Below, one piece after another: positions 11,082-23,623 of a stretch of DNA of 64,000 nucleotides. Position 1 is the first letter of the stretch, and the number at the start of each line of letters is the position of its first letter. The stretch spans positions 62,001 to 126,000 of the forward strand of contig CACNRW010000001.1 in NCBI GenBank assembly GCA_902622875.1. The letters run 5' to 3'. Source of the stretch: an uncultured SAR116 cluster alpha proteobacterium (GTDB taxonomy: Bacteria > Pseudomonadota > Alphaproteobacteria > Puniceispirillales > Marisalimonadaceae). Under the pieces are notes generated by a model. It searched no databases, was not told the DNA's origin, and worked only from the letters and a program-made list of their open reading frames with translations. The translations under genes were made by a program, and so were the position numbers.

Positions 11082-11822
11082 TTAAATCTTCCACCCTGAA
11101 TGAAGTGCAACTATACCACTTGATAGGTTTCTATATTTAATCCTTGAAAATCCAACTTCAGAAAACATTTCAGTGAGTTCAGGTTGGGTAGGAAATTGTC
11201 TTATAGATTCAACTAAATAAGAATATGCCTCTTTTTCACCCGTAACTTTTTTTCCTATTAAAGGCATAAAATTAAACGACCAAGTATCATATAATTTTTT
11301 AACTATATCATTTTCTACATGACTAAATTCTAGACAAATAAATCGACCTCCAGGCTTTAATATACGATAAACTTCTTTTAAAGCTTTAATCCTATCAGTT
11401 ATATTTCTTAACCCAAATCCCATTGTTGCTCTTTCAAAAGAAAATTCAGGAGATGGAATATTTTCAGCGCTAGCAATAGTCCATTTTATTTTTTTTATTC
11501 CCTCATTCTTGATTTGACCTTTGTTCAACATCGCTTTATTTACGTCATATACGTGAGCATACCCTCCCCCAGCTTTCAAAAATTTTTTAGCAATATCACC
11601 AGTTCCACCAGCAATATCAGCTAGATTTTGATTCTTTTGAGGAGCTAACCAATTAATTAGATTATTTTTCCATAACCTATGAATACCAAAACTAGTAAGG
11701 TCGTTCATTAAATCATACTTATTAGCAACTGAATCAAATACATTATTAACTAATTTTTGTTTGTCAGATCTTTTTACAGTCTTGTATCCAAAGTCAATTT
11801 GTTGTTTATCTTTATTTAACAT
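11082..11822 (-). CDS. ubiE: Demethylmenaquinone/2-polyprenyl-6-methoxybenzoquinol methyltransferase
   Basis: VFDSVANKYDLMNDLTSFGIHRLWK, ADIAGGTGDIAKKF; UbiE family. Confidence 0.96.
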   Translation of the reverse strand: MLNKDKQQIDFGYKTVKRSDKQKLVNNVFDSVANKYDLMNDLTSFGIHRLWKNNLINWLAPQKNQNLADIAGGTGDIAKKFLKAGGGYAHVYDVNKAMLNKGQIKNEGIKKIKWTIASAENIPSPEFSFERATMGFGLRNITDRIKALKEVYRILKPGGRFICLEFSHVENDIVKKLYDTWSFNFMPLIGKKVTGEKEAYSYLVESIRQFPTQPELTEMFSEVGFSRIKYRNLSSGIVALHSGWKI

Positions 11823-11900
11823 AATTATTCCAATTACTATATACTCAATTCAAATATACTTTTCTAATTTATTTAAAGTTATACAAAAAAGGATAAAAAG

Positions 11901-12734
11901 ATGCCAGAATTACCTGAAGTAGAAACAGTATCTTTGGCTTTATCTAAAGTTATAAAAAATGCTAAAATTGTAAAAACAGAAATATTTAGAAATGACTTAA
12001 GATGGAAAATCAAAAAATCTTTGAAAGAAGATTTACAAGACGATTTTTTTATAAAACCTTTCAGAAGAGGAAAATTTATATTAATACCTACTATTAAGGA
12101 TAATATTTTTCTAATTCATTTAGGCATGAGTGGACAAATTAAAATTAGAGACAGTTTCGAAACTCTTCTCAAACATGATCATGTAAGAATTACAATAAAA
12201 TCTAACAATGATAAAATATATTTTATTACATACAATGATCCAAGAAGGTTTGGTTATATTGACCTATTTAATAAGAAAGAAATTGATCAACATTTTTTAT
12301 TAAAAAAATTAGGTGTTGAACCTTTCACAAAAGAATTAAACGTTAATTACTTAGAAACGATATTTAAGAAAAAAATAAAATGTATTAAAGACACTCTTAT
12401 GGATCAGGCTATAATAGCAGGAATAGGAAACATTTATGCTAGTGAGATACTTTACAGTGCAAAAATAAATCCATACAGAAGTGTAAAAACTTTAAGTAAG
12501 GAAGAAATTAAATCTATTATAAAGGCTACAAGACAAATTTTAAAAAAATCAATTAATATTGGAGGAACCACTCTCCAAAATCATTTGCAGCCAAATGGAA
12601 AACTTGGTTATTTTTTTCAAAAACTTAAAGTTTATGGTAAAAAAAATAAAATTTGTAAAAAATGCAAATGCTTAATTTCTGTAAGTACTTTAAGTAATCG
12701 TTCAACATATTTTTGTAATAATTGTCAAATCTAA
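11901..12734 (+). CDS. mutM: Formamidopyrimidine-DNA glycosylase
   Basis: N-terminal PELPEVETV, Zn finger C-x2-C-x16-C-x2-C at the C-terminus. Confidence 0.97.
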   Translation: MPELPEVETVSLALSKVIKNAKIVKTEIFRNDLRWKIKKSLKEDLQDDFFIKPFRRGKFILIPTIKDNIFLIHLGMSGQIKIRDSFETLLKHDHVRITIKSNNDKIYFITYNDPRRFGYIDLFNKKEIDQHFLLKKLGVEPFTKELNVNYLETIFKKKIKCIKDTLMDQAIIAGIGNIYASEILYSAKINPYRSVKTLSKEEIKSIIKATRQILKKSINIGGTTLQNHLQPNGKLGYFFQKLKVYGKKNKICKKCKCLISVSTLSNRSTYFCNNCQI

Positions 12735-12768
12735 AACCTAATAAAACAATCTTAATATCTTATTTAAC

Positions 12769-12797
12769 TTGACATTTTAATTAGATAAATCTAATTG
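12769..12797 (+). promoter_or_regulatory. Putative rpsT promoter: TTGACA (12769-12774), 17-nt spacer, TAATTG
   Basis: Perfect -35 hexamer; weak -10; a palindrome overlaps the spacer and -10. Confidence 0.5.
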
Positions 12798-12826
12798 CTT
12801 ATTAAAACTATTACTAGGATAAAATA

Positions 12827-13090
12827 ATGGCTAATCATATTTCAGCTAAGAAAAGAATAAGACGTAATTCCAGAATGGGAATAGTTAACAAAGTAAGAAA
12901 AAATAGAGTTAGATCTTTTATTAAAAAAGTTGAGTTAGCAATCGAAAAAGATGATAAAAAATTAGCACAAAAAGCTTTAGCGGCAGCTCAACCAGAGATG
13001 CATAGATCAGTTACTAAAGGTGTTTTTAAAAAAAATACAATTTCAAGAAAGTTATCTAGGCTGTCAGCAAGAATTAAGAAGATAGCATAA
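12827..13090 (+). CDS. rpsT: 30S ribosomal protein S20
   Basis: MANHISAKKRIRRNSRMGIVNKVRKNRVRSFIKKVE; length 87 aa. Confidence 0.97.
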   Translation: MANHISAKKRIRRNSRMGIVNKVRKNRVRSFIKKVELAIEKDDKKLAQKALAAAQPEMHRSVTKGVFKKNTISRKLSRLSARIKKIA

Positions 13091-13117
13091 TTTCAACTTT
13101 TCAAATCAAAAATTCTA

Positions 13118-13142
13118 AGAGGCGTAAAGCCTCTTTTTTTTA
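13118..13142 (+). terminator. Rho-independent terminator after rpsT
   Basis: AGAGGC-gtaaa-GCCTCT followed by a T-run. Confidence 0.9.
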
Positions 13143-13582
13143 TTAAATTTAAGATTAGAAAATAATAAAAGTAACGATTCGTGGCATTCTGTTATTGAGA
13201 CATAATATAAAAATATAAACATTTAAGTAAAGTTCCAAAAATATTGAAAAAAAATTTTTAAATTTTAAAAAAAAAATAATATTAAGAATCATAATAAATT
13301 CAATGTAATAACTTAAATTATTAGAAAATAAATTCAATTTAATGAGTTTAATTAAAAATTATTTAAAAAAAAAATTAATAAAAAAATATTTAAAATTTTT
13401 AATACATTGTTTTATATAATTTTTTTTATGAATATGAAAAATCAATATCTTTTTTTTATTTATTACACATAAGGCTTATTGCGAATAGAAATAAGCTATA
13501 TAGAATTAATTCAATTTAAAATTGTTGCAGCAATAATTTTATATTCTAACTAATTTTTTAATTTTAATAAGTGTCTGTTTAA
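13143..13582. other. oriC: Candidate replication origin region (very AT-rich intergenic upstream of dnaA)
   Basis: About 440 bp without a plausible gene, long A/T runs, directly 5' of dnaA-dnaN-recF-gyrB; no perfect TTATNCACA box seen by eye. Confidence 0.45.
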
Positions 13583-15019
13583 ATGCAAAAAAATGAATCA
13601 CATACAAGTACTAAAGAGATTATAATAGGACAGGACGAAGATATAGTTGATTTTCAAATGTTGCAAAATGACAATTGGGAAAAAACAAAACAGGTAATTT
13701 CGTTGAATATAAAAGAGATTATTTGGAAAGCTTGGATAGAGCCATTAAACTTTATAAAATATGAAAAAAAAGTACTATATCTAGGCTCAACCTCGAAATT
13801 AATTTCAAACAGAGCTGAAACCCAATATTATGAAACAATTTTTTATGAAGCTTCAAAATATTTTGAAGATTTACTGAAGGTTATTATTCTCACAAAAAAT
13901 AAATTCCAAAAATTGAATTCTTCTAAAATTGAAAAACAATTTAATCCTGAGCTTGACACTCTAATTAATAATAATCTTTCATTTATAGACAGCGTGTCTA
14001 TGAATATTAATAAAACACTAAACTTTGATAATTTTGTAGTTGGAAACTCTAATCAGATGCCTTATGCGGCTTCAAAAAGAATATGTGATAAAAGTTCTTT
14101 TATTTATAATCCACTTTATATTTATGGTAATGTTGGTATGGGAAAGACCCATTTATTAAACGCAATTGCAATAGAGCTAAAAAAAAACAATCCAAATATA
14201 AAAGTTGTATTAATGTCTGCGGAACGATTTATGTATCAGTTTATAAAAGCTATAAGACAAAAAGATACTATAAAGTTCAAGGATCAATTTAAATCTGTCG
14301 ATGTTTTAATTATAGATGATATTCAATTTATTGGTGGAAAAGGTTCAACTCAAGAAGAGTTTTTTTATACATTTAATAATTTAATTAATGAGGGCAAAAA
14401 AATCATAATTTCATCTAACAAGTCACCTGTTGAATTAATTGATTTAGATGAGAAGTTAAAGTCAAGATTAGGAGGAGGGTTGGTTGTTGATTTTCTCCCA
14501 ACTAATTATGAGTTAAGACTAGATATACTTAGAAAAAAAGTTAATTTATTAGGTCTTAATATACCATTTGATGTTCTTCAATTTTTAGCCAAAAAAATTG
14601 TAAGTAATGTTAGAGAATTAGAAGGAGCTTTAAATCGTATTTGGGCTAATCACGAACTTTCAGGTAAAGATATAAGTATAGAAAACTCAGAAAATTTATT
14701 ATCGGACATTTTGTTAGTTAATGAAAAAAATATATCTGTTAGTCTTATACAAGAACAAGTCTCACTATTTTTTAATTTGAAATTATCTGATATGATTTCC
14801 TCAAGACGTTCTATTAACATTGCCAGACCTAGGCAAATTGCTATGTATATTAGTAAAACAATAACTAGTTTCTCTTATCCTGAGATAGGTAAAGCCTTTG
14901 GAGGCAAGGACCACACAACTGTAATTCATGCAGTTAAAAAAATTGAGGCATTATCAATTGTAGATCTAAAATTAAAAAAACAAATTTCTGATCTTAAAAA
15001 ATCTATTCTTACCATTTAA
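13583..15019 (+). CDS. dnaA: Chromosomal replication initiator protein DnaA
   Basis: YGNVGMGKTHLLNAIA, VDVLIIDDIQFIGGK, C-terminal DnaA-box-binding signature (GKAFGGKDHTTVIHAVKKIE). Confidence 0.98.
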   Translation: MQKNESHTSTKEIIIGQDEDIVDFQMLQNDNWEKTKQVISLNIKEIIWKAWIEPLNFIKYEKKVLYLGSTSKLISNRAETQYYETIFYEASKYFEDLLKVIILTKNKFQKLNSSKIEKQFNPELDTLINNNLSFIDSVSMNINKTLNFDNFVVGNSNQMPYAASKRICDKSSFIYNPLYIYGNVGMGKTHLLNAIAIELKKNNPNIKVVLMSAERFMYQFIKAIRQKDTIKFKDQFKSVDVLIIDDIQFIGGKGSTQEEFFYTFNNLINEGKKIIISSNKSPVELIDLDEKLKSRLGGGLVVDFLPTNYELRLDILRKKVNLLGLNIPFDVLQFLAKKIVSNVRELEGALNRIWANHELSGKDISIENSENLLSDILLVNEKNISVSLIQEQVSLFFNLKLSDMISSRRSINIARPRQIAMYISKTITSFSYPEIGKAFGGKDHTTVIHAVKKIEALSIVDLKLKKQISDLKKSILTI

Positions 15020-15134
15020 ATTATTCATATTAAACGTAAAATCTTTGACACGTAATTGCTTGCTGAAATAAGTCTAAACATGTTATAATAATTGAATAAT
15101 ATTTATGTTTATTTGTAAGCGATTGAGGTAAATT

Positions 15135-16244
15135 ATGAATTTTACAATTGATAGAAATGCACTTCTTAAACCACTTGGACATATATATTCTGTAGTCGAA
15201 AGAAGAAATACAATACCAATATTATCTAATGTTTTAATAGAAACAAATTCATCAAAAGTATCATTTACAGCTACAGATATGGACATGGATATTGTCGAAG
15301 TCACTGGTTGCGTTGTTTTGAAACAAGGTAAAATCACACTTGCAGCTCATACTCTTTACGATATTGTAAGAAAACTTCCCGATGGAGCTGAGATTAAAAT
15401 TGAACTTGTTGATTTAAATGTGCAAGTTTCAGCGGGTAAATCTAAATTTATTCTTCCAACTTTATCGGTTGACGATTTTCCTGTTATGACAGAAATTGAA
15501 AAGGGTAATGAATTTTCCATAGAATCCGTTGATCTTGCAAATTTGATTGATAACACTAAGTTTGCGATTTCTTCGGAAGAAACTAGATATTACTTAAATG
15601 GTATTTTTTTTCATGTTCCTGAACTAAACAAAGATAAGTTAAGAGCAGTAGCAACGGACGGACATCGTTTAGCTCAAGCTGAAATTCCACTTCCTGAAGG
15701 TGCTGAAACTATGCCTGGTATAATTTTGCCAAAAAAAGCAGTTGGAGAAATAAGAAAACTGACTGATGGAACCGATGGTAAAATTAAAATTATTATTTCC
15801 AGTACTAAAGCAAAATTTATTTTTCCAAATTCCGTTTTAACAACTAAATTGATAGATGGTTCATTTCCAGATTATCAAAGGGTTATACCTAAAGAAAATC
15901 TAAATAAATTAGTAGTTTTTAACTCGGATTTTTCAAAAGCTATTGATCGAGTTTCTACTGTATCTATGGAAAAATCAAGAGCTGTTAAGCTTTCGTTAAA
16001 TAAAAATTTATTATCGTTAAATGTTAATAGTCATGATTTAGGCAATGCATCTGAGGATTTAGAAATAGACTATAATTATGATAATTTAGATATAGGATTT
16101 AATGCAAAATATCTTCTAGATATAGCATCACAAATTCAAGGGAAAGAAATAGAAATTTTATTATCAGATTCAGCTTCGCCCGCCTTGATTACAGATCCAG
16201 ACCAAGATGGTGTTATTTTTGTCTTAATGCCTATGAGAGTTTAA
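15135..16244 (+). CDS. dnaN: DNA polymerase III subunit beta
   Basis: Sliding clamp; ATDGHRLAQAE, C-terminal VLMPMRV. Confidence 0.98.
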   Translation: MNFTIDRNALLKPLGHIYSVVERRNTIPILSNVLIETNSSKVSFTATDMDMDIVEVTGCVVLKQGKITLAAHTLYDIVRKLPDGAEIKIELVDLNVQVSAGKSKFILPTLSVDDFPVMTEIEKGNEFSIESVDLANLIDNTKFAISSEETRYYLNGIFFHVPELNKDKLRAVATDGHRLAQAEIPLPEGAETMPGIILPKKAVGEIRKLTDGTDGKIKIIISSTKAKFIFPNSVLTTKLIDGSFPDYQRVIPKENLNKLVVFNSDFSKAIDRVSTVSMEKSRAVKLSLNKNLLSLNVNSHDLGNASEDLEIDYNYDNLDIGFNAKYLLDIASQIQGKEIEILLSDSASPALITDPDQDGVIFVLMPMRV

Positions 16245-16282
16245 TTTATTTATAAAATTAGATAAGTATATCTAGGATAGAA

Positions 16283-17506
16283 ATGAAAAATAATGTTTTA
16301 AACTTCAGAGATGATATTCAAACGAATGAAATTTCAAATAAATTTTATATAAAAAAACTAAATTTAAAAAATTTTAGAAATCATGTTGATTTAAATTTGA
16401 AGATTTGTAAATCGTCTTTATTAATATATGGAGGTAACGGTTGTGGCAAGACTAATATTTTAGAGGCTGTCTCTTTATTAAATCAAGGCAAAGGTCTTCG
16501 AAAATCAAACATAGAAGATTATATAACTCAGAAAATTTTGTGTAAAGGCAGTTATAATATTTGGGGAATAAATGCAGACTTTGTATGTCCCAATGGTAAG
16601 TTTAACATAGGAACAGGACTGAAAGAAGATTCACTTAAAAAAACGCGAATGGCTAAAATTAATATGGATAAATGTTCTTTAAGTTCGTTAGGAAAAATTC
16701 TAAAAATATCTTGGATTACTCCTCAAATGTGTATTTTATTCCAAACTGGTATGAGTGAAAGGAGGCGTTTTATAGATAGGCTTACTTCTTCGTTAGATAG
16801 TCTACATTTAAATAGAGTATACAAACATGAAAAACTCTTAAGACAAAGAAGTAAACTTTTGACGCAACTCCACAGAGATAATACATGGTTAAATACTTTA
16901 GAAAGTCAAATTTCTGAGTTTTCAGTCGCTATTACCGCTTCTAGATTAGACATGGTTCAAGAGTTAAACGATTTATACAATACGGAATTAATTGAAAATA
17001 ATTTAATAAATCATTTTCCACCCGCAGAGATAAAATTGACAGGAAAAATTGAAGAACTTCTTACCAATAAACCTGCTTCAGAAGTAGAAGGTTATATTAG
17101 AGATGTCTTAAGAAAATCCCGCTTTTCTGAGGAAGAAACTATTTCTGGACCAAATAAGACTATAGTAGAAATATTTAATAGAAAAAATAATAAAAATGTC
17201 AACTTTGCCTCTACAGGTGAACAGAAGCTTTTATTAATTTCTATTATTTTATCTCACGCAAGAATGCTAAACAAAAAATTCAATATGGCGCCCATTTTAT
17301 TGTTAGATGATATTGTAGAGCATTTAGATAAAAAACACAGAAGTGCATTATTTTTAGAGGTATCCAGGCATGAAGGTCAATCTTGGTTTACTAGTACAAG
17401 TAAAGAAGCTTTTGCAGATTATCCAGCTTTAATTGATAAAATAAATCTTCCAAAAATAATTAATTGTTTCAAAGGTCAATATGATTTTAAATATGGAGAA
17501 ATATAG
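16283..17506 (+). CDS. recF: DNA replication/repair protein RecF
   Basis: Walker A GGNGCGKTNILEAVSLL, LKNFRNH N-terminus; dnaN-recF-gyrB synteny. Confidence 0.95.
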   Translation: MKNNVLNFRDDIQTNEISNKFYIKKLNLKNFRNHVDLNLKICKSSLLIYGGNGCGKTNILEAVSLLNQGKGLRKSNIEDYITQKILCKGSYNIWGINADFVCPNGKFNIGTGLKEDSLKKTRMAKINMDKCSLSSLGKILKISWITPQMCILFQTGMSERRRFIDRLTSSLDSLHLNRVYKHEKLLRQRSKLLTQLHRDNTWLNTLESQISEFSVAITASRLDMVQELNDLYNTELIENNLINHFPPAEIKLTGKIEELLTNKPASEVEGYIRDVLRKSRFSEEETISGPNKTIVEIFNRKNNKNVNFASTGEQKLLLISIILSHARMLNKKFNMAPILLLDDIVEHLDKKHRSALFLEVSRHEGQSWFTSTSKEAFADYPALIDKINLPKIINCFKGQYDFKYGEI

Positions 17507-21177
<3,671 letters not shown>

Positions 21178-21214
21178 AAAAATCTCCGTAACGAAATTAT
21201 TGCAAAAAACAATT

Positions 21215-21380
21215 TACCCCATCTGTCACGGAACCTGAAAGATTGACCAAAATTGGCTTACCCCTTCGGTGGATGAAAAATTCATCACTCTCCAGATTAT
21301 CAACTTTTTGTGTTTCGGGAGCCTGAGAGTTTCCGGGGTGGTTGCTCCTTCGGCGGTTAAAAAACACTCTCACACAAAAA
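21215..21380 (-). ncRNA. Tandem glycine riboswitch (two aptamers) in the dadA leader
   Basis: On the minus strand: GTGAGAGTG...CCGCCGAAGGAGCAA...AAACTCTCAGGCTCCCGAAACAC, then TCTGGAGAGTGATGA...CACCGAAGGGGTAAGCC...AATCTTTCAGGTTCCGTGACAGATGGGG; both show glycine aptamer core motifs. Confidence 0.93.
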
Positions 21381-21443
21381 GACATTGATTATTAATTATA
21401 ACAATTAAAAATTAAAAAAACAACATAATTAAGGTTACGACTT

Positions 21444-22298
21444 TTACTTCTCACATCTTGTTACTATAAAAACACCTATACATGAAAGAGATAAGCCAAA
21501 TAGATCAAGATACGAAAATTTTTCGTTTAGGATTATAAATGCCATTAAGGCTGAAACTGGAGGAACTAAGAAAAATAAAGTAGATGTTTGATTAGCTTTA
21601 TTTTGTTCTAACAACCACATCAAAATCAAAAAAGCTCCTAGTGAAACTCCAAATATTTGCCAAGACATAGCAAAAATGAATTCATTCGAAAAGTTTATAA
21701 AATAATTTTCAAAACAAAGCGCAAGAAAAAAGTGAAAAATTGAGGCACTTAACGCTTGAAAAAAATTATTACCTAAAAGTGACAAATCGGATTCTGATTT
21801 CTTTTGCCATATTATTCCAATAGACGAAGAAATCAATCCAATCAACCCTGCAAAAAATGCAAAGAAAGTTAAACCTTCTATTAAGTCAGAAGTGATTATA
21901 ATAAATGCACCGAAAAACCCAAAGCAAATACCCATCAACTGAAATTTAGATAAAGTCTCACTTAAAAAAAAATTTGCAAGAATAGATGTTAAAATAGGTT
22001 GTAATGAAACAATTAGAGCTATAAGACTAGCAGATATACCTTTTGATAAGGCATAAAAAACACTACCTAAATACAGACCATGAAATAATAAACCGCTAAT
22101 GGTCGCGTTTTTTAAAGCTTCTAAAGAGATTTTTTTATTTTTTGAAAAAAAAATAAAAAGTAAGAAAAAAAGAAAAGTTACAATTCCAAATCTAATTGAA
22201 AGTGAAAAAAATGGCGTAGCATTCTCAATTATTATTTTGCTTGTAATAAAAGCAGAAGACCAAAGTAAAACAAAAATTATTGGTATGATATTAAGAAT
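21444..22298 (-). CDS. EamA/DMT-family membrane transporter; start codon unresolved
   Basis: The ORF track begins at an internal TTG (21938), but the same frame stays open to 22310 and encodes typical EamA N-terminal helices (ILNIIPIIFVLLWSSAFITSKIIIENATPFFSLSIRFG...). No ATG/GTG/TTG in frame upstream. Confidence 0.72.
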   Translation of the reverse strand: MLNIIPIIFVLLWSSAFITSKIIIENATPFFSLSIRFGIVTFLFFLLFIFFSKNKKISLEALKNATISGLLFHGLYLGSVFYALSKGISASLIALIVSLQPILTSILANFFLSETLSKFQLMGICFGFFGAFIIITSDLIEGLTFFAFFAGLIGLISSSIGIIWQKKSESDLSLLGNNFFQALSASIFHFFLALCFENYFINFSNEFIFAMSWQIFGVSLGAFLILMWLLEQNKANQTSTLFFLVPPVSALMAFIILNEKFSYLDLFGLSLSCIGVFIVTRCEK

Positions 22299-22631
22299 TT
22301 TTATTCTCTTTCATTAAATAGTATTGTGAAATTATAAAATTTTTTCAATTGGATCCTCTAATCCAAGCTATTTATTATGCCTGCCTACCAACTGAGATCT
22401 ATTTAAGAGTCCAATATTATTAGTTGTAAGAAAAGCAAGAGCTAAACATTTATGTAAGGCATAATAAAATACAAGCATATAATTTTCATTAAAAAATTCT
22501 TTGTGATAGGGATTAATAGGTTCTATAAAAAAAGTACATACTTCTTGTTACTTATTTAGTGCCTATAATAAACTCAGATTTTTTGATTTCTCTAATATCT
22601 GTTATGTCTTTGAATAAATTTATTTAGGAAA

Positions 22632-23576
22632 TTACTGAAGTCTTTTATATATTAAATCAGCAGCTTTTTCTCCAGAAATAAAAGCTGATTCAACATTTGG
22701 TCCCTCCATAAAATCACCTGCAATGGCAATAGGAAATTTTGGATCAATTTGAGGTCCTGATGAAACTTTCGTCACTCTAGCATATTTCCAAATTTGTAAA
22801 CTATGGAAATTAATTTTTAAGTTTTCTTCAAATGGGTATATAATTTTCTTAATTTCGGATAAGATTTCATTTTTAACCAATATCCTATCTTTATTTAAAC
22901 TTTTATTTGAAAAAGTTGCATTAGCGTGTGCAGTCCAAAAACGTAAGCTACTTCCAGCTGCCATCCAGCTTAAAATACCCTGTTTGTTATAATAATCAAA
23001 AAAATGTGGAACATTTTTAGGTTCCTTATCAAAGAAAAACATTAGTGCAACGCAAGAATCGTAAGAAGCAGTCTTAAGAGTGTTTTTTAAGGTTGGAAAT
23101 CCTTTCATTAAGTCTATGTTTTGTGGAGCCGGAGGAGTAGATATTACACCGTCATATGTTTGCCAAATGCTACTTTTGTTGTCAATGACACTGATTTTGT
23201 CATTATAAGGTATTAAATGGCAAACTTTAGCATTTTGGATAATATTAAGATATTGAGATAAATTCATTAAAAAATTTCTCATAGATTCATAACCTCTATA
23301 TCTTGGAGGTGAAAAACTTCCATATTTTTGAATATATTTTTTGTTTACTCCATTTTGGATAATTTTCTGGAAGTTATCTGATTTCGCATTAAAAAACTGT
23401 GCACCATGATAAAAATAATATGTCTTATTTCTAATTTTAACTTCTCGGGTTCCTATCCTTCCTCCTATAAAGTTACCCTTGTCAATTATAGTTGCTTCCA
23501 AACCATAAGATTTTAGCTTTAATGATGAAGAAATTCCTGCTATTCCTGAACCAATAATTAGAATTTTTTTTGACAT
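22632..23576 (-). CDS. NAD(P)/FAD-dependent oxidoreductase (renalase/amine oxidase-like)
   Basis: KKILIIGSGIAGISSSLKLKSYGLEATIIDKGNFIGGRIGTR; C-terminal IAGDFMEGPNVESAFISGEKAADLI. Confidence 0.88.
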   Translation of the reverse strand: MSKKILIIGSGIAGISSSLKLKSYGLEATIIDKGNFIGGRIGTREVKIRNKTYYFYHGAQFFNAKSDNFQKIIQNGVNKKYIQKYGSFSPPRYRGYESMRNFLMNLSQYLNIIQNAKVCHLIPYNDKISVIDNKSSIWQTYDGVISTPPAPQNIDLMKGFPTLKNTLKTASYDSCVALMFFFDKEPKNVPHFFDYYNKQGILSWMAAGSSLRFWTAHANATFSNKSLNKDRILVKNEILSEIKKIIYPFEENLKINFHSLQIWKYARVTKVSSGPQIDPKFPIAIAGDFMEGPNVESAFISGEKAADLIYKRLQ

Positions 23577-23623
23577 ATGTAAACTTTCATAAAAAATATA
23601 TTTTATAGGATAAAAAATATAAT

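Noticed and set aside
13155-13337. 60-aa ORF in the dnaA-upstream gap
   Set aside because: Low-complexity F/I/L/N translation from AT runs, no SD, no recognisable family; the region fits an origin or intergenic spacer.
21197-21385. 62-aa ORF on minus strand
   Set aside because: It covers the tandem glycine riboswitch exactly; amino-acid sequence is an artefact of conserved RNA.
22099-22317. 72-aa plus-strand ORF antisense to the EamA N-terminal region
   Set aside because: The opposite strand encodes recognisable EamA transmembrane helices in this interval; Lys/Ile/Phe-rich shadow.
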